64,000 bases of DNA from the NCBI RefSeq assembly GCF_028476545.1, contig NW_026731610.1, positions 1,166,501-1,230,500 of the forward strand. Reading direction: 5' to 3'. Both the position numbers and the translations under genes were made by a program. The DNA is from Physella acuta (lineage: Eukaryota; Mollusca; Gastropoda; Physidae). Under the pieces are notes generated by a model. That model was given only the letters and a program-made list of their open reading frames with translations, was not told the DNA's origin and did no database searches. Below are positions 31,971-42,830 of this stretch, one piece after another (positions within the stretch are counted from its first letter, which is position 1; every line of letters starts with the position of its first letter).

Positions 31971-32955
31971 GCAAATGTATAAATGTTACATGTCGAATCT
32001 ATTTTAACTATGCAATATATTTAAGATTTAATGTCGTTATTTATTATATTTATAACTAGCGAGTTGTTTTTTTATTTACACAATATGCTTTAAATCAACG
32101 TGCCAATTAGAAAAAAACCTCAAAGATGTTTTGTACTGGTTAGTGCGTTGATTTTAAAATAATCTAATTTTCTACATAAATGTAGTATTTCGTATACACA
32201 ACTTCCTTTGAAAGCATGACGATTCATGCGAAACTGATGGACATCCAGATTGATAAATCTATTCACACTGCGATGTATTTTACTAAAACTTCTTAAATAG
32301 GTAAGTGCAAAAAGTGGGGGGAAAAGTAGATTTGATTTCCGAGCTTCAATAATGGTTTCGTTTCTTGAATTTCCCAAAGCAATGTCTACGAAATAAAGTA
32401 ACTTGATAACCGAATAATTATAAGAAATAGATCTCTTATTTAGTTTTCAAAATGTTCTTCTTTGGCCAACTAGTTGTTATTCATCAAACTTAAAGAAGAC
32501 ATTTTTATAATTTTACGAATGGTCTAATGTGCTTTTCGGAAACATTGCGTTTTTTTAAATACTTTTTCCTAGTCGTTTTTTTTTTTTTGTTGTCAACTCG
32601 TTTCTGTCCATTAATACGTGATACACAATCGTATAACTTCAGGTTTTGTTATTAAAAGCATGTTTCGTGTTAATGTGATCTTAACAATTCAAATCTATTT
32701 TATTCCATGGAACTTTTTCTATCCCGGTTCCTACACAGACACATATTTAGCAGAAAACGGAACGCTTGAACGTTTCTCTCTAAGGATTGTAAACTAAAGA
32801 CGTTACATTTAAACCAACTACGGATCGGAACTTCTTACCGAATAAATTAGTACATTGACGGATCGAAAGTCATGACATCTCTAACATTGCACAAATAACC
32901 AGCTGAGATTAGCGATATGATCATTTCCGTACGTTTTCGTGCTTATTCAGAGTTA
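31971..32955 (+). repeat. Module G, long copy
   Basis: Full G from TATTTATAACTAGCGAG to AACGGAACGC and TTCAGAGTTAGTC. The site ATGTCTACGAAATAAAG (about 32382) is the empty counterpart of the hAT insertion at 45430. Confidence 0.8.
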
Positions 32956-32963
32956 GTCTACAC

Positions 32964-33147
32964 CAGGGGTCGGCAACCTGCGGCTCTTTTGATATCAAGA
33001 TGCGGCCCTCCAGCTCCTTGAACACATACTAATACTCTTAATAAAGAAATAAAATATTTGAAATAAAAAAAAAATCTCTTTAAAGCCAGGAAAATTTTGA
33101 GAATTGTAACTTTTGTCTCTTCCGCCTCAAAAGGTTGTCGACCCCTG
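32964..33147. mobile_element. hAT MITE, 184 bp, perfect TSD
   Basis: Ends CAGGGGTCGGCAACC and GGTTGTCGACCCCTG with 8-bp duplications GTCTACAC (32956-32963, 33148-33155). It is inserted in the ACTAGTCTACACC minisatellite region of module G. Confidence 0.97.
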
Positions 33148-33182
33148 GTCTACACCTACCCCGGCAATAGTTCCCATCTTTC

Positions 33183-33492
33183 CTAGCCTTTAATTTTGTT
33201 TCTCTAAGTTCTAAACCTATATACGTGTCGTTAATCTTGTTTCTCTAAGTTCTAAACATATATACTTGTCGTTAATCTTGTTTCTCTAAGTTCTAAACCT
33301 ATATACTCGCCTTTAATTTTGTTTCTCTAAGTTCTAAACCTATATACTCGCCTTTAATTTTGTTTCTCTAAGTTCTAAACCTATATACTTGCCGTTAATC
33401 TTGTTTCTCTAAGTTCTAAACCTATATACTTGCCGTTAATCTTGTTTCTCTAAGTTCTAAACCTATATACTTGCCGTTAATCTTGTTTCTCT
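33183..33492 (+). repeat. 41-bp minisatellite, about 7.5 units
   Basis: Unit GTTTCTCTAAGTTCTAAACC plus TATATACTTGCCGTTAATCTT. It has few variants (ACTCGCC and ACGTGTCG types), arranged in blocks, which suggests recent unequal exchange. Confidence 0.92.
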
Positions 33493-33689
33493 TATATCTT
33501 ACCCTACATACATAGTTAACTTATTGCAAATGTTTAGCAATTATTTAACTTTTTTAAACATGAAGGTTAACATAGAGTAATTTATTTGTGATATTCACCA
33601 TGAAGTTGAATGTTTCAATTTAGGAGAGACAAGTTAATAGGAAGTACATTGAAATAGTAAATAGGGCGTAACTAAATATTCTAATAGAA

Positions 33690-33858
33690 TAGCGAGTGCT
33701 TATTGTTTATGTTTCTTATTTTATCGTTCAATACCAAGTGTTGCAGAACAATATTTATATGAGTTTTAAAAATAAAATAAAATAATTAATATTGGTGCAT
33801 GGAGCTGAGGAGCCGAATCTCGGCTCGCGAGCCGTAGTTTGCTGACCCCTAGTCTTGG
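33690..33858. mobile_element. hAT CAGGGGTC family, right-end fragment
   Basis: TATTCTAATAGAATAGCGAG through GGCTCGCGAGCCG to TTTGCTGACCCCTAG. It matches the interior and right end of the 47101 element. The left end is absent. Confidence 0.7.
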
Positions 33859-33873
33859 TCCGTTCTGTCAATT

Positions 33874-34012
33874 TGCCCCTTAATATCAAAGGATCCAAAA
33901 TTTGACATTTTTCAACTATGGTATAATAGAATAGTCAAGTGGTGGTTTCATTCCTTAAAAAGAATTCAGCAGGTCATTGAGCTAAAGTTTTCCTGCCTAA
34001 GTTCTAAGGCAA
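33874..34012 (+). repeat. Module A, copy 11, left half
   Basis: Hairpin weakened (CCCCTTAATATCAAAGGATCC). The copy stops after GGCAATAATCC, where the inverted half-copy follows. Confidence 0.8.
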
Positions 34013-34019
34013 TAATCCG

Positions 34020-34192
34020 TCCATTCTTGATCATTTTGGATTTCTGAATAATCATTTGCTCTAAAATAAAAAAAAGCATTAGTTCAATGACCTGCTAGAA
34101 TTTTTTAAGTTTGGAAACTACAGCTTCATCGCGTACATATGTTTTAAAATAAAAAGATGTTGGATCCCAAGAAATCAAGGGACAAGATAGTC
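34020..34192 (-). repeat. Inverted half-copy of module A
   Basis: The only module A sequence on the minus strand: GGATCCCAAGAAATCAAGGGAC read backwards gives the left hairpin. With 33874-34012 it forms a palindrome of about 150-bp arms. Confidence 0.85.
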
Positions 34193-34214
34193 TCTTAACA
34201 ATTTGTGTCTATTT

Positions 34215-34554
34215 GTCCCTTGATTTCAAGGGATCCAAAATTTAAAAATTCTTCTACAATTAAACTCTACAAAGTTATGCGGTGGTTTCATTACTTAAAA
34301 TAATTTGTAAGTCATTTATCTAAAGCTATCCTGAACGTTTTAAAGCAAATTAATTTTTTCAAAAAAAAATAAAAATAAACCAAGAATGGACTTTGTCCTT
34401 TATTAAACCATATTAGTACTTGTGTATAGTATAATAATATAAACTATTGTTTTCGATTTCAATGTATACTAATTTTTGTTCTGTTGCAAAAAAAAAAAAA
34501 AGAATTATTGTTGTTTCCCGGTTTTTTAATTAATGTGTATATGGGAAACAACTA
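34215..34554 (+). repeat. Module A, copy 12
   Basis: Left hairpin CCCTTGATTTCAAGGG and right hairpin GTTGTTTCCC/GGGAAACAAC. It is followed by H. Confidence 0.9.
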
Positions 34555-34960
34555 ACGCAAACAAATATTTTATGTGAATCGATGCAATTTTTAACAATTC
34601 AATATATTATATATTATTTATTACACAGTGTTGCATGAAGCATATTATATTTATAACTATTGAGTTTGTTTATATGAACGTTTACTTTTACATTCTTGGT
34701 AGTCTTCGTTGTCGTCTTAAGTTTTTAATTGTAATTGTGATTATGATTGTGATTTGGATTGTGATAAAGACATTTCGTCAAACGTATTTTTTTTTACAGA
34801 AACCCGGGTATGTTGCTAGCTGTTATATAGCAATATAAAGAAAGTTTAGTGGAGATCATTCCCGCTTTATATTTTTATTTTTATTTTCGCCCCAACCTCG
34901 TAACTTTTAGCGTCAGTTAGCTTAACGCGTTATTAACTTTTGTATTACGTTTTTCATCAA
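34555..34960 (+). repeat. Module H
   Basis: TATTTATAACTATTGAGTTTG, a short GATTGT array (34730-34760), AGAAACCCGGGTATG, and a P/E-like end (AAAGTTTAGTGGAGATCATTCCCGC) that looks like the terminus of an old P relative. Confidence 0.75.
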
Positions 34961-35204
34961 CGACCTTTGAGGACTTCATTTATTTACAATTATATTTCTT
35001 TCTGACATAGACATATACATGCATTCCCAAACATATATATTATACTTAATTGCTGAATTTTGTCTGATAATGTTATTTATTTGTTTGTTGTCATTTATTT
35101 TTTGTTTATACGTAGTTGAGATCACTACTGCATTTGACTTTTTTTTCCCTGTTTGAACTGAAATCATTATAAAAGATATCTATTTGAACTTGTATAGAAT
35201 TTAA
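34961..35204 (+). repeat. Module K
   Basis: TTATACTTAATTGCTGAATTTTG and GTAGTTGAGATCACTACTGC. It leads into the inverted cassette L. Confidence 0.65.
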
Positions 35205-35236
35205 ATTCCATACTTTAACATTTCTGATCACCGCAG

Positions 35237-35344
35237 CGAACCCTGTACGCCTGGGTCAGGGCTGAGTCCACTATTTCCTCCACCCACGTCAACAGAAGGC
35301 AATCTCTTCCTGGGAGATGGCTGTGACAGTAACCAGAATTTCAG
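35237..35344 (+). CDS. Cassette L exon-like sequence, open copy
   Basis: The acceptor TTCTGATCACCGCAG and donor TTTCAG|GTAAAT enclose 108 bp with one open phase: EPCTPGSGLSPLFPPPTSTE, then GNLFLGDGCDSNQNF. The piece has two cysteines and a proline-rich half, as in linkers of secreted proteins; I recognise no domain. It lies on the + strand, opposite to copies at 8060 and 57394, which have lost the frame. Similarity to those copies continues into the intron side (GGTGTGATACCTTATTGTGA), so the whole cassette, not a cDNA, was duplicated. Confidence 0.45.
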
Positions 35345-35454
35345 GTAAATCTAGGTGTGATACCTTATTGTGACAACCACAATACCCCCAGATAGTTCAT
35401 GATTTCCTATCACATGAATACTTACTGTTGTATTTTTCAATACACGTTGAATAG

Positions 35455-35833
35455 GAAGAAAACTTCCGGTCAACGGAAATTACTTAAAATTAGAGAGAAG
35501 GTAGAGAATTAGATATTTTACTTACATATGAAATTTCATTTATCTATCTGAATTAGTACTCAAGTTATAGACTTTTGACTAATTCAAAATAGAAAAAGTA
35601 CCACTTCCGGTTATCGGAAATAGCTCAAAAGCTAAAACGGATCTACGATGTTGATAAAATACTTATATATGAAATTTCATCAACTTAGCTGTAACGGTAC
35701 TTAAGTTATCGTGTTTACACACAGACAGACAGACAGACACACACACACACAGACATACGGACAAGATTGAAAAATTATGTTTTTCCGTATCAGTGAGGTG
35801 TAAAACGTCGAGGTTTGTAAAAATCTCGATTTT
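35455..35833 (-). mobile_element. P family element, truncated
   Basis: Contains the two TAACTTGAGTA-type units (inverted), the GACA/CA microsatellite and AAATCTCGATTTT. Both outer palindromic termini are missing. Confidence 0.8.
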
Positions 35834-35910
35834 ATATTATTTGAAAACTCAAACAGCAGAAACAGATCGATTTAACTCAACGACTGAGAGAAAACGAACA
35901 ATATAATCTT

Positions 35911-36252
35911 GTCCCTTGGTTTCAAGGGATCCAAAATTTGGAACATTGTTTTAAAAAAAATATTTCTGTAAGTTATGCTGTGGTTTCATTTCATAAAATA
36001 TTCAGTTGGTCATTGAGTTAAAGCTTTCCTGCACAGTTTTAAAGCAAATTAATTACTACAGAATAAAAAAATGATAAACATGGCTTTATTCTTCATAAAA
36101 ACATGTATAGTAGTACATGTTTTAGTATAACAAAGCAAACAATCGTTTTCGACCGTACTTCTACCGCATTTTAATTTTTATTCTTTAGCAAAAAACAGGA
36201 TGTTTGTTGCTTCCCTTGTTTAATATGAATTTTCTAAAATGGGAAACAACTA
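35911..36252 (+). repeat. Module A, copy 13
   Basis: Left hairpin CCCTTGGTTTCAAGGG and right hairpin GTTGCTTCCC/GGGAAACAAC. It is followed by H. Confidence 0.9.
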
Positions 36253-36333
36253 AAACATTTAAATATTCTATATAAATCGATACAATTTTTAACAATTTAA
36301 TATATTTTATATTATTTGTTACAGTGTTGTATT

Positions 36334-36656
36334 CAGGGGCGGAACTACAGTGCCGCCAGAACCCGCAATGCGGGGTGGGGTGGGGGGGCACGCCATTTAG
36401 GGGCCCACAGCCGACCATAATATTTTTTTTTATAGTAAAACAAAAAATTTCTTGCATTTTTTACTTGATGGTTGTTATGTAAAAAAAAGATAACCATAGC
36501 TGCGGCTGGTTTATCTTTATTCTATAGACAACAACCCACGCTCTTGTATATTCTTTTTCCCTTTGTTTAAAAAAAAAACTGTGAAAGCCTAGTCCTCTTT
36601 CTCCTACAATCAAACTTATCAAAGATAAGCAAACGTTCGAATCACGTAGTTTCTGG
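36334..36656. mobile_element. hAT-like element in module H, perfect TSD
   Basis: Starts CAGGGGCGGAACTACAGTG and ends CACGTAGTTTCTG, a weak inverted repeat. It is flanked by perfect 8-bp duplications GTTGTATT (36326-36333, 36657-36664). The interior has a GGGGTGGGGTGGGGGGGC tract and no coding sequence. The 34.6 kb H copy lacks it. Confidence 0.85.
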
Positions 36657-37215
36657 TTGTATTGAGCATATTATGTGTATAACTAGCGAGTTTGTTTACT
36701 TGAAAGTTTACTTTTATATTCTAGGTCGTCATCGTGGTGGTTGTCATGTTTATGATTGTGATTGTGATTGTGATTGTGATTGTGATTAAGATTAAGATTG
36801 TGATTGTGATTGTGATTGTGATTGTGATTGTGATTGTGATTGTGATTGCGATTGCGATTGCGATTGTGATTGTGATTGTGATTGTGATTGTGATTGCGCT
36901 TGTGATTGTGATTGTGATTGCGCTTGTGATTGCGCTTGTGATTGTGATTGTGATTGTGATTGCGCTTGTGATTGTGATTGTGATTGTGATTGTGATTGTG
37001 ATGGTGATGGTGATGGTGATGGTGATGGTGATGGTGATGGTGATGGTAACATATTCATCGAGCATTTTCTTATTTATAGAAACCCGGGTATGCTGCTAGC
37101 TGTTATACAGCAATATAAAGAACGTTTAGTGGATATCACTTCCGCATTATATTTTTATTTTTATTTTCACCCTAACCACGTAACTTTTAGCGTCAGTAAT
37201 ATCACGCTATTTGTT
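36657..37215 (+). repeat. Module H with expanded hexanucleotide
   Basis: Continues H after the insertion, through the microsatellite and AGAAACCCGGGTATGCTGC, to a P-like end (GAACGTTTAGTGGATATCACTTCCGC). Confidence 0.8.
36741..37050 (+). repeat. (GATTGT)n/(GATGGT)n hexanucleotide array
   Basis: About 300 bp of hexamers, GATTGT with GATTGC/GCTTGT variants in the middle and GATGGT at the end. Open frames on both strands here are artefacts of the repeat. H modules at 34.7 and 52.4 kb have much shorter versions. Confidence 0.97.
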
Positions 37216-37730
37216 TTTGTATTAAGGTTTTCATCAACGTCTTGTGAGGACTGACATTGATTTACAATATTTCTTTCTGACGTAGGCCTATACATTCATT
37301 CCCAACCATTTACATTATACTTAATTGCTGAGTTTTGTCTGGTGATGTTATTTCCTTGTTTTTTGTCATATTTTATTTATTCTTGGTAGAGATCACTACC
37401 GCTTTATGTTTTATTGTCGCATCAGAACAAGTTTTTTAGTGTCATTCTTATCTGTCTTCGCTTTTGTATTACCATTTTCATCTTCGGCTTGTGAGGATAG
37501 GCATTTATTTACAATAATATTTCTTTCAGCGATATAATTTTATTCCAAATTATTTACATTATGCTTAATACAGGACTGCTGATTTTTGTCTGATGAAATA
37601 TTTCCTAGTTTTTTGGGGTTTTTTTTTGTTTTTTTTTTCATTATACTTTTATTCCACTTTGAAATGAAATCGCCACTTGTGTTTTGCAAATTCGTCAAGA
37701 ACCCGTCTATTTGTATCCAATATGTCATGT
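37216..37730 (+). repeat. Module K, long copy
   Basis: TTAATTGCTGAGTTTTGTCTGG, GTAGAGATCACTACCGC, then the second half near-identical to 8870-9150 (TTCATCTTCGGCTTGTGAGG). Confidence 0.8.
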
Positions 37731-38427
37731 TGTCGCTACTCCATCCATGGATGTGTCGCAATGAATTGTCCGTCAGCTAATTGTACGCCGCTATGAAATC
37801 TAAAATGGAGAGTTCTGCACATGTCATGGATGTATCTAGCAGTTAAGGCACATTATTCCTCTATCCTACAGTAGCAAGATAGCCACAATGTCCTGAGAGA
37901 GCTTCCTATAACAGCTCCATTAGTATATCAACGTACATCTACAAGTTATTTGTATATATTTGTTATTTGCTGATATGTTTCACTTCAATGTTTAGCAATC
38001 TTTGCAGGTTTTTGGTTCTCAGTCGTTCCTAGGGCGACACAAGCTGCTATGAACACTTTGTTTTGTTATATATTTGGTTCGAATTAATTATCTGTGACGG
38101 TAAAAAGTTATACCGGCATCTTGACTTTGTCTACGTCCTTCCAGTTACCCGCACTCTCATCCCCCACCCCCATTCTATCACCCGCTTTTTTTGTAAGGTG
38201 CCTCAGCACATAGATCGTTGGTCATCTAACATAGCGGCCAATTAAATCATTGGATTGACCAACACGTAAACACCTAAAGCACAGTCCAGTCAGGACGGAG
38301 GGGTTAGCCACGTGGGGGCCCTAAATTTGTCTTAAATTGACCATCATAGCTTGAGATATTTTAATTAAAGCTAAACTTGGCCGTGTAGGCCATGCTGGTC
38401 TAGCAGTTTCTGGGGCAAAACAAAATA
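37731..38427 (+). repeat. Array modules B-C and D end
   Basis: B (GCCGCTATGAAATCTAAAATGG), C with hairpin and GGGGTTAGCCACGTGG, then a jump into the last 90 bp of D (GGCCGTGTAGGCCATGCTGG) before E. Confidence 0.8.
38217..38263 (+). repeat. Module C nested hairpin, copy 6
   Basis: Outer GTTGGTCA/TGACCAAC perfect; inner GCCAAT/ATTGG(A). Confidence 0.8.
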
Positions 38428-38851
38428 AAGCGGGAGTGATCTCCTTTAAACTTTCTCGTATATTCTTAAATGACAATAATGGTCCAGACGGCACTTAAAG
38501 TGCAATCAGGCTATAGAAATTTTGAAGTTAGTGAAAAAGCCCTCATTTTTATGCTGTATGTGAGTATGATATTAAATTATCATATATGATAATACAAGTA
38601 TCCTATTATGAAGGTTTTTTTTTTTAAGAAATTCAAAATACAAAAGTATATTTTCGTCAACCAAACATAAACGGTTCACAAGATATAGGCCTTTGATAAA
38701 CCGGAAATAAAGTAATCACATGTTACGCCTACTGGAAATCGTTCCAAAGTTTAGAGAAAACATTTTATTTGTTATAATATATATATATTAATTTTTTTCA
38801 AGGTAACTGAAACGGACAGAGTTACAAAACTACGTTTTTTGGGCTCTAGAT

Positions 38852-39028
38852 CAGGGGTCTCCAAACTACGGCCCGCGGAGATCCTTTCGTCCAATGAAAA
38901 ATCGTTTGTTAGTCATGATTGAGGAACTTTGCCCAGAAAAATCAAAGACAAGTCTGGAAGAAATTGACCCCGGAATTGAAATTTGATAGTTAATGTGGCC
39001 CTCGGACTGAAAAGTTTGGAGACCCCTG
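38852..39028. mobile_element. hAT MITE, CAGGGGTCTCCAAAC family, 177 bp
   Basis: Ends CAGGGGTCTCCAAACTACGG and AGTTTGGAGACCCCTG. The duplications CTCTAGAT/ATCTAGAT match at 7 of 8 bases. Subterminal GCCCGCGG resembles vertebrate Charlie-type ends. Second member at 45430. Confidence 0.93.
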
Positions 39029-39167
39029 ATCTAGATGGTTGTAAAAAGTCCAAGTTTGTCCAAATCTCGATTTTTTTTTTTTTGCATGATTTTAATACAT
39101 ATTTTATATTCCGTATTCGTTAAAGTAGGTAGGTGTAAAACGGCACAATATGTCAAAACTAAATTAA

Positions 39168-41107
39168 TGGCATGGGCGGGTGTACTTTTCGTCATAAATC
39201 CACTAAATCATCGATTTCCCACTTTTCTTGATCTATACAGAATAACCATCGTTGAATCTAAAAATGACATTGTTATGACCCTAAAAACATTATTTATTTA
39301 TGAAAAACCGGGTTCAAAGTAATATGTACAGGGTCATTTGTTTACTTTTTTGGTAAAAATAGCAATTTTTCTACCTAGAAAAGTACTATTAGGCTTCTCG
39401 GAAGCCTAATGTGTTTCATATAAATGGAAAGGCCGTGACCTCCTTTCTTTATTTGTTCTAAAATTAAAGGACCAATCACAATACCTATTTTATTGTGATT
39501 ATTTTTCTACGTCATAAAGTTGTTTATTTTTACTCAGTCGGGTTTTTCCGGTACGTACATTTTTTACCGTATTTTTTTTATTGGCATTCAACGGCGGAAG
39601 CTACTTAGCGATTGGTCGTTTCGCTTCGGAAGTAAACATTCCCTTAGTTTCAGCGCGTTGCTTAGTTTGATCTAGTTTCGTTTCTTTAAGCTTCTGTTAA
39701 ATACTTATATTATTTTAGCATAGACTTATCTCAATTAAATATACTATTAACAGTTTAGATTAATATGTGTGAATTATCATAAGCAGTGAGACGATTGAAT
39801 TGATTTCTCTTTCGATAATGGGTAGAACAAAACACTCGCTAAAAAGAGATACACACATCTAACTAATTTACTAAAGCAAGGGCACGTCCGAATGCAACTG
39901 ATTGCAGCTACCTCAAATCAATCTAGCAATATTCAGACAAGCACTGGTGCAGATGTAATATGCACATTTACTTAGAAACTGAGGTAATGTAAGAAACAGT
40001 TTTTACAGACAGAAGAAAGCACTGTTACATCTAGTACTGATAGTGCTAATTGTAAACCACAGCCATGCAAAATTATTGCCGACTGTGATTTGCTCATTGA
40101 TGTTATCAGTACATTTCCTTGCCCAGAGTGTAATTGTGATGTAGTGGCTACTATTGATGAAAAAAGTGTAAAGGGTTTGCTTCAAGCATGGTGTGGCAAA
40201 AATAACAATGTTGTAAACTGTAAAAAAACAACTGCAAAATAATCAAGAACATGGTCATTCATAATAAACAAAAACATCGTCTTATCATAATTGGCTTTAG
40301 ACATGAGACCATGCATGCAAAATATACTGCTGTTTCTGCGATAGCATAATTCAATTTTGGACCCATGAATGCTACGGCATTGCTGTCAAAAGAAGGAAAC
40401 CTCAGTGAAGGACGCCAAAAAAGACGCCCTCACAACAGCTTTACTACAGCTCTATGTAAAACAAAGAGCGCCAGAAAAAAGGAAACTAACAGCTGAACAG
40501 GCTCAGAAGGAATATATTCAGCAGCACCATACTTCAGGCTATAACTGTGGTCGATTTGAGTGACATACAGCGGTAGTTATAATTTTTTGCAACTTTTTGA
40601 TGTTGTTTTTTGCGTTTTTCTCTGTTTGATGTTTATTTGTGCCAATGTTGAAATAACTTTGTTAATATTTATCAGAACTGAACTAAATTTGATCCAGTTA
40701 CTCTGTATATATGTTCAAACAAAACTGATAGAACACTTTTGTAATTATTATTTTTTTAAATTTTATTTTTCAAATAGTGAAAATATTCGACGAAATAATA
40801 ACATTTTTACAGTGATGTATGGAAAAAAAAGTAAAAAAAAAAACTATCTTCTTTTTGAAAATGTAATCTATCAGAAGTCTTATACACATGTGTCTCTAGA
40901 CTATATAAAGTTTGCATCAAATGTGTAAAAACTATTTTTGAGTTATTTCCGTTTAAAAATCGTCAATAAATCCAAAATGGCCGCCGTCAACATGGCAACG
41001 GAAGATTTAAAAAATTTAAAAAAAATATGTTTATGCTTATCTCTTAGCCAAGTATTACATCTTTAGACTCGGAAATAAAAATTGGTACTCATCACCCGCC
41101 CATGCCC
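39168..41107 (+). mobile_element. TTAA-target DNA transposon with transposase relics
   Basis: Flanked by TTAA on both sides (39164-39167, 41108-41111) within module E, whose uninterrupted copies read AATTAAATGTGTG. Terminal inverted repeats are GGCATGGGCGGGTG and CACCCGCCCATGCC. Coding relics on the + strand include a start-like MGRTKHSLKR (39818), a CPECNC zinc-knuckle-like piece followed by KSVKGLLQAWC (about 40050-40240), and a C-terminal block 40369-40563 (KKETSVKDAKKDALTTALLQ through AQKEYI to GYNCGRFE-stop). This layout reminds me of animal proteins annotated as Mutator-like transposase domain. TTAA targets fit Kolobok or piggyBac better, so the superfamily stays open. The core catalytic region is missing, making this a non-autonomous deletion derivative. 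Confidence 0.75.
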
Positions 41108-41156
41108 TTAATGTGCACAATTACAATACTTTCTCTATACTATATATACGAGAAGG

Positions 41157-41405
41157 TAAAAAAGGTAACTGCATTACCATCCACCTAGTTGATTCTACAT
41201 TAAATGGAGAACCGAGGAGAGTACTAGAATAGCTTTACATTAGAGGTAAACGAGGTAGGCCGTTGAACAATGCATTAGAAATGTTTTAAACAAGGCTAAA
41301 ACAAATCATGGTCCTAATTTTTTTTTATTACATTCTTTGTTTGCATACTTCGAGTGCAGCTGCATGTCACCGTAGTAAAGGAACTGATGATTTATACTTT
41401 AAACT
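41157..41405 (+). repeat. Module F
   Basis: GGAGAGTACTAGAATAGC through CTTCGAGTGCAGCTGCATG to module A. Confidence 0.8.
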
Positions 41406-41742
41406 TGTCCCTTGATGTCAAGGGATCCAAAATTAAGAGTAAATAATTTTACTACCTCTGACATTGTTTAAGCGGAAGTTTTTTAATTCTTAGATAATTA
41501 AGCAAGTCTTTGGGCTATAGCTTTTCCATACCATTTAGAGTAAAAAAAAAAGTGTTTTAAAATTCAAAAATGTCTATATTAAACAAAATATACACTAACG
41601 TAATATTAGTGCATGTGTGGAGCATAGCAATTAAAACAATTATTTTTGTTTACATTTTTCTATTATTTTTTGCTTTATCGAAAGCATAAGGTATTGGTTG
41701 TTTCCCTTGATAACGATGCAATTTAAAATGGAAAGCAACTAA
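41406..41742 (+). repeat. Module A, copy 14
   Basis: Left hairpin CCCTTGATGTCAAGGG. Right GTTGTTTCCC against GGAAAGCAAC. It is followed by G. Confidence 0.9.
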
Positions 41743-42326
41743 TACAAATGGATAACTGATGCAAATCAAATCTACTTTAAAACAATGCGATATATTAAAC
41801 GTATTATTTATTAAATAGTGTTTTATTTCACATACTATATTTATAATTTGCGAATTTGTTTATTTACATATGCATCAAATCCACGTGCCAATTAGAGAAT
41901 GAAACTCAAAGGTCTTTTAGCAAGTGCGTTTTTTTTTAAAATAACAATCCAATTGTGTGCTTAGATGAAATATTACGTGTACACCATTTAATAGTATGAC
42001 GATGCATGCACAAGTGATGAAAATCCATATTTACTCGCGATTTTTTTCTTACTAAATTGGAAACAAAAGAAAAGTAATTTGCTTTCCGAGCTTCAATACC
42101 GGGACAAATATTCAGCACCAAAAAAGAACGCATGCCCTTTTCTGTCTAAGGATTGTCGACAAAAGAAGTTAACTTTTAACCAACTACGAATCGGAACTTC
42201 TTTCCGAATCATTAAGAACATAAAAATCATCTGTCCGATCAAAAGTCATTACATCGCTAACATTGTACAGTGAGCCAGCGGAGATAAGCGATATGATCCT
42301 ATCGTACGTTTTCACGATTATTCAAT
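41743..42326 (+). repeat. Module G
   Basis: ATATTTATAATTTGCGAA, CATCAAATCCACGTGCCAA, an internal deletion near 42057, then AACTACGAATCGGAACTTC and GAGCCAGCGGAGATAAGCG into the minisatellite. Confidence 0.8.
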
Positions 42327-42830
42327 TCTAGTCTACACCTCCCCTAGCACTAGTCTACACCTCCCCTAGCACTAGTCTACACCTCCCCTAGCACTAGTCT
42401 ACTCCTCCCCTAGCACTAGTCTACTCCTCCCCTAGCACTAGTCTACTCCTCCCCTAGCACTAGTCTACTCCTCCCTTAGCACTAGTCTACTCCTCCCCTA
42501 GCACTAGTCTACACCTCCCCTAGCACTAGTCTACACCTCCCCTAGCACTAGTCTACTCCTCCCCTAGCACTAGTATACACCTCCCCTAGCACTAGTCTAC
42601 TCCTCCCCTAGCACTAGTCCGTGCCTCCATTAGTCCTTACCTCTACTAGCACTTATCCGCACTTCATCTAACACTAATCCGCAACTCCCCTAGCACTAAT
42701 ACGCACCTACACTAATCCGCAACTCCACTAATACGCACCTACACTAGTCCGCACCTCTACTAGTCCGGACTTCCTTATGCTCTAATCCGCACCTCCTCTA
42801 GCATTAGTCCACACATCCCCTAGCACAGTT
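42327..42830 (+). repeat. 22-bp minisatellite, about 13 good units
   Basis: Unit ACTAGTCTACACCTCCCCTAGC. Two variants (CTACACC and CTACTCC) alternate in blocks. After 42620 the units degenerate (CCGCACCTC, ACTAATCCGC) until 42830. Smaller arrays of the same unit close module G at 20780-20900 and 46190-46310. Confidence 0.95.

Larger units (their letters stand above)
38428..41156 (+). repeat. Module E, copy 3, carrying two insertions
   Basis: Colinear with the 50.3 kb E once the 177-bp hAT (38852) and the 1.94-kb TTAA element (39168) are removed. It ends CTTTCTCTATACTATATATACGAGAAGG. Confidence 0.85.

Noticed and set aside
33183-33492. CRISPR-like array (41-bp units)
   Set aside because: Units are contiguous with no unique spacers; a eukaryotic minisatellite.
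36721-37099. Open frames of 88-121 codons on both strands
   Set aside because: They are the hexanucleotide array read as IVIV, TITI and SQSQ peptides; no non-repeat coding sequence.
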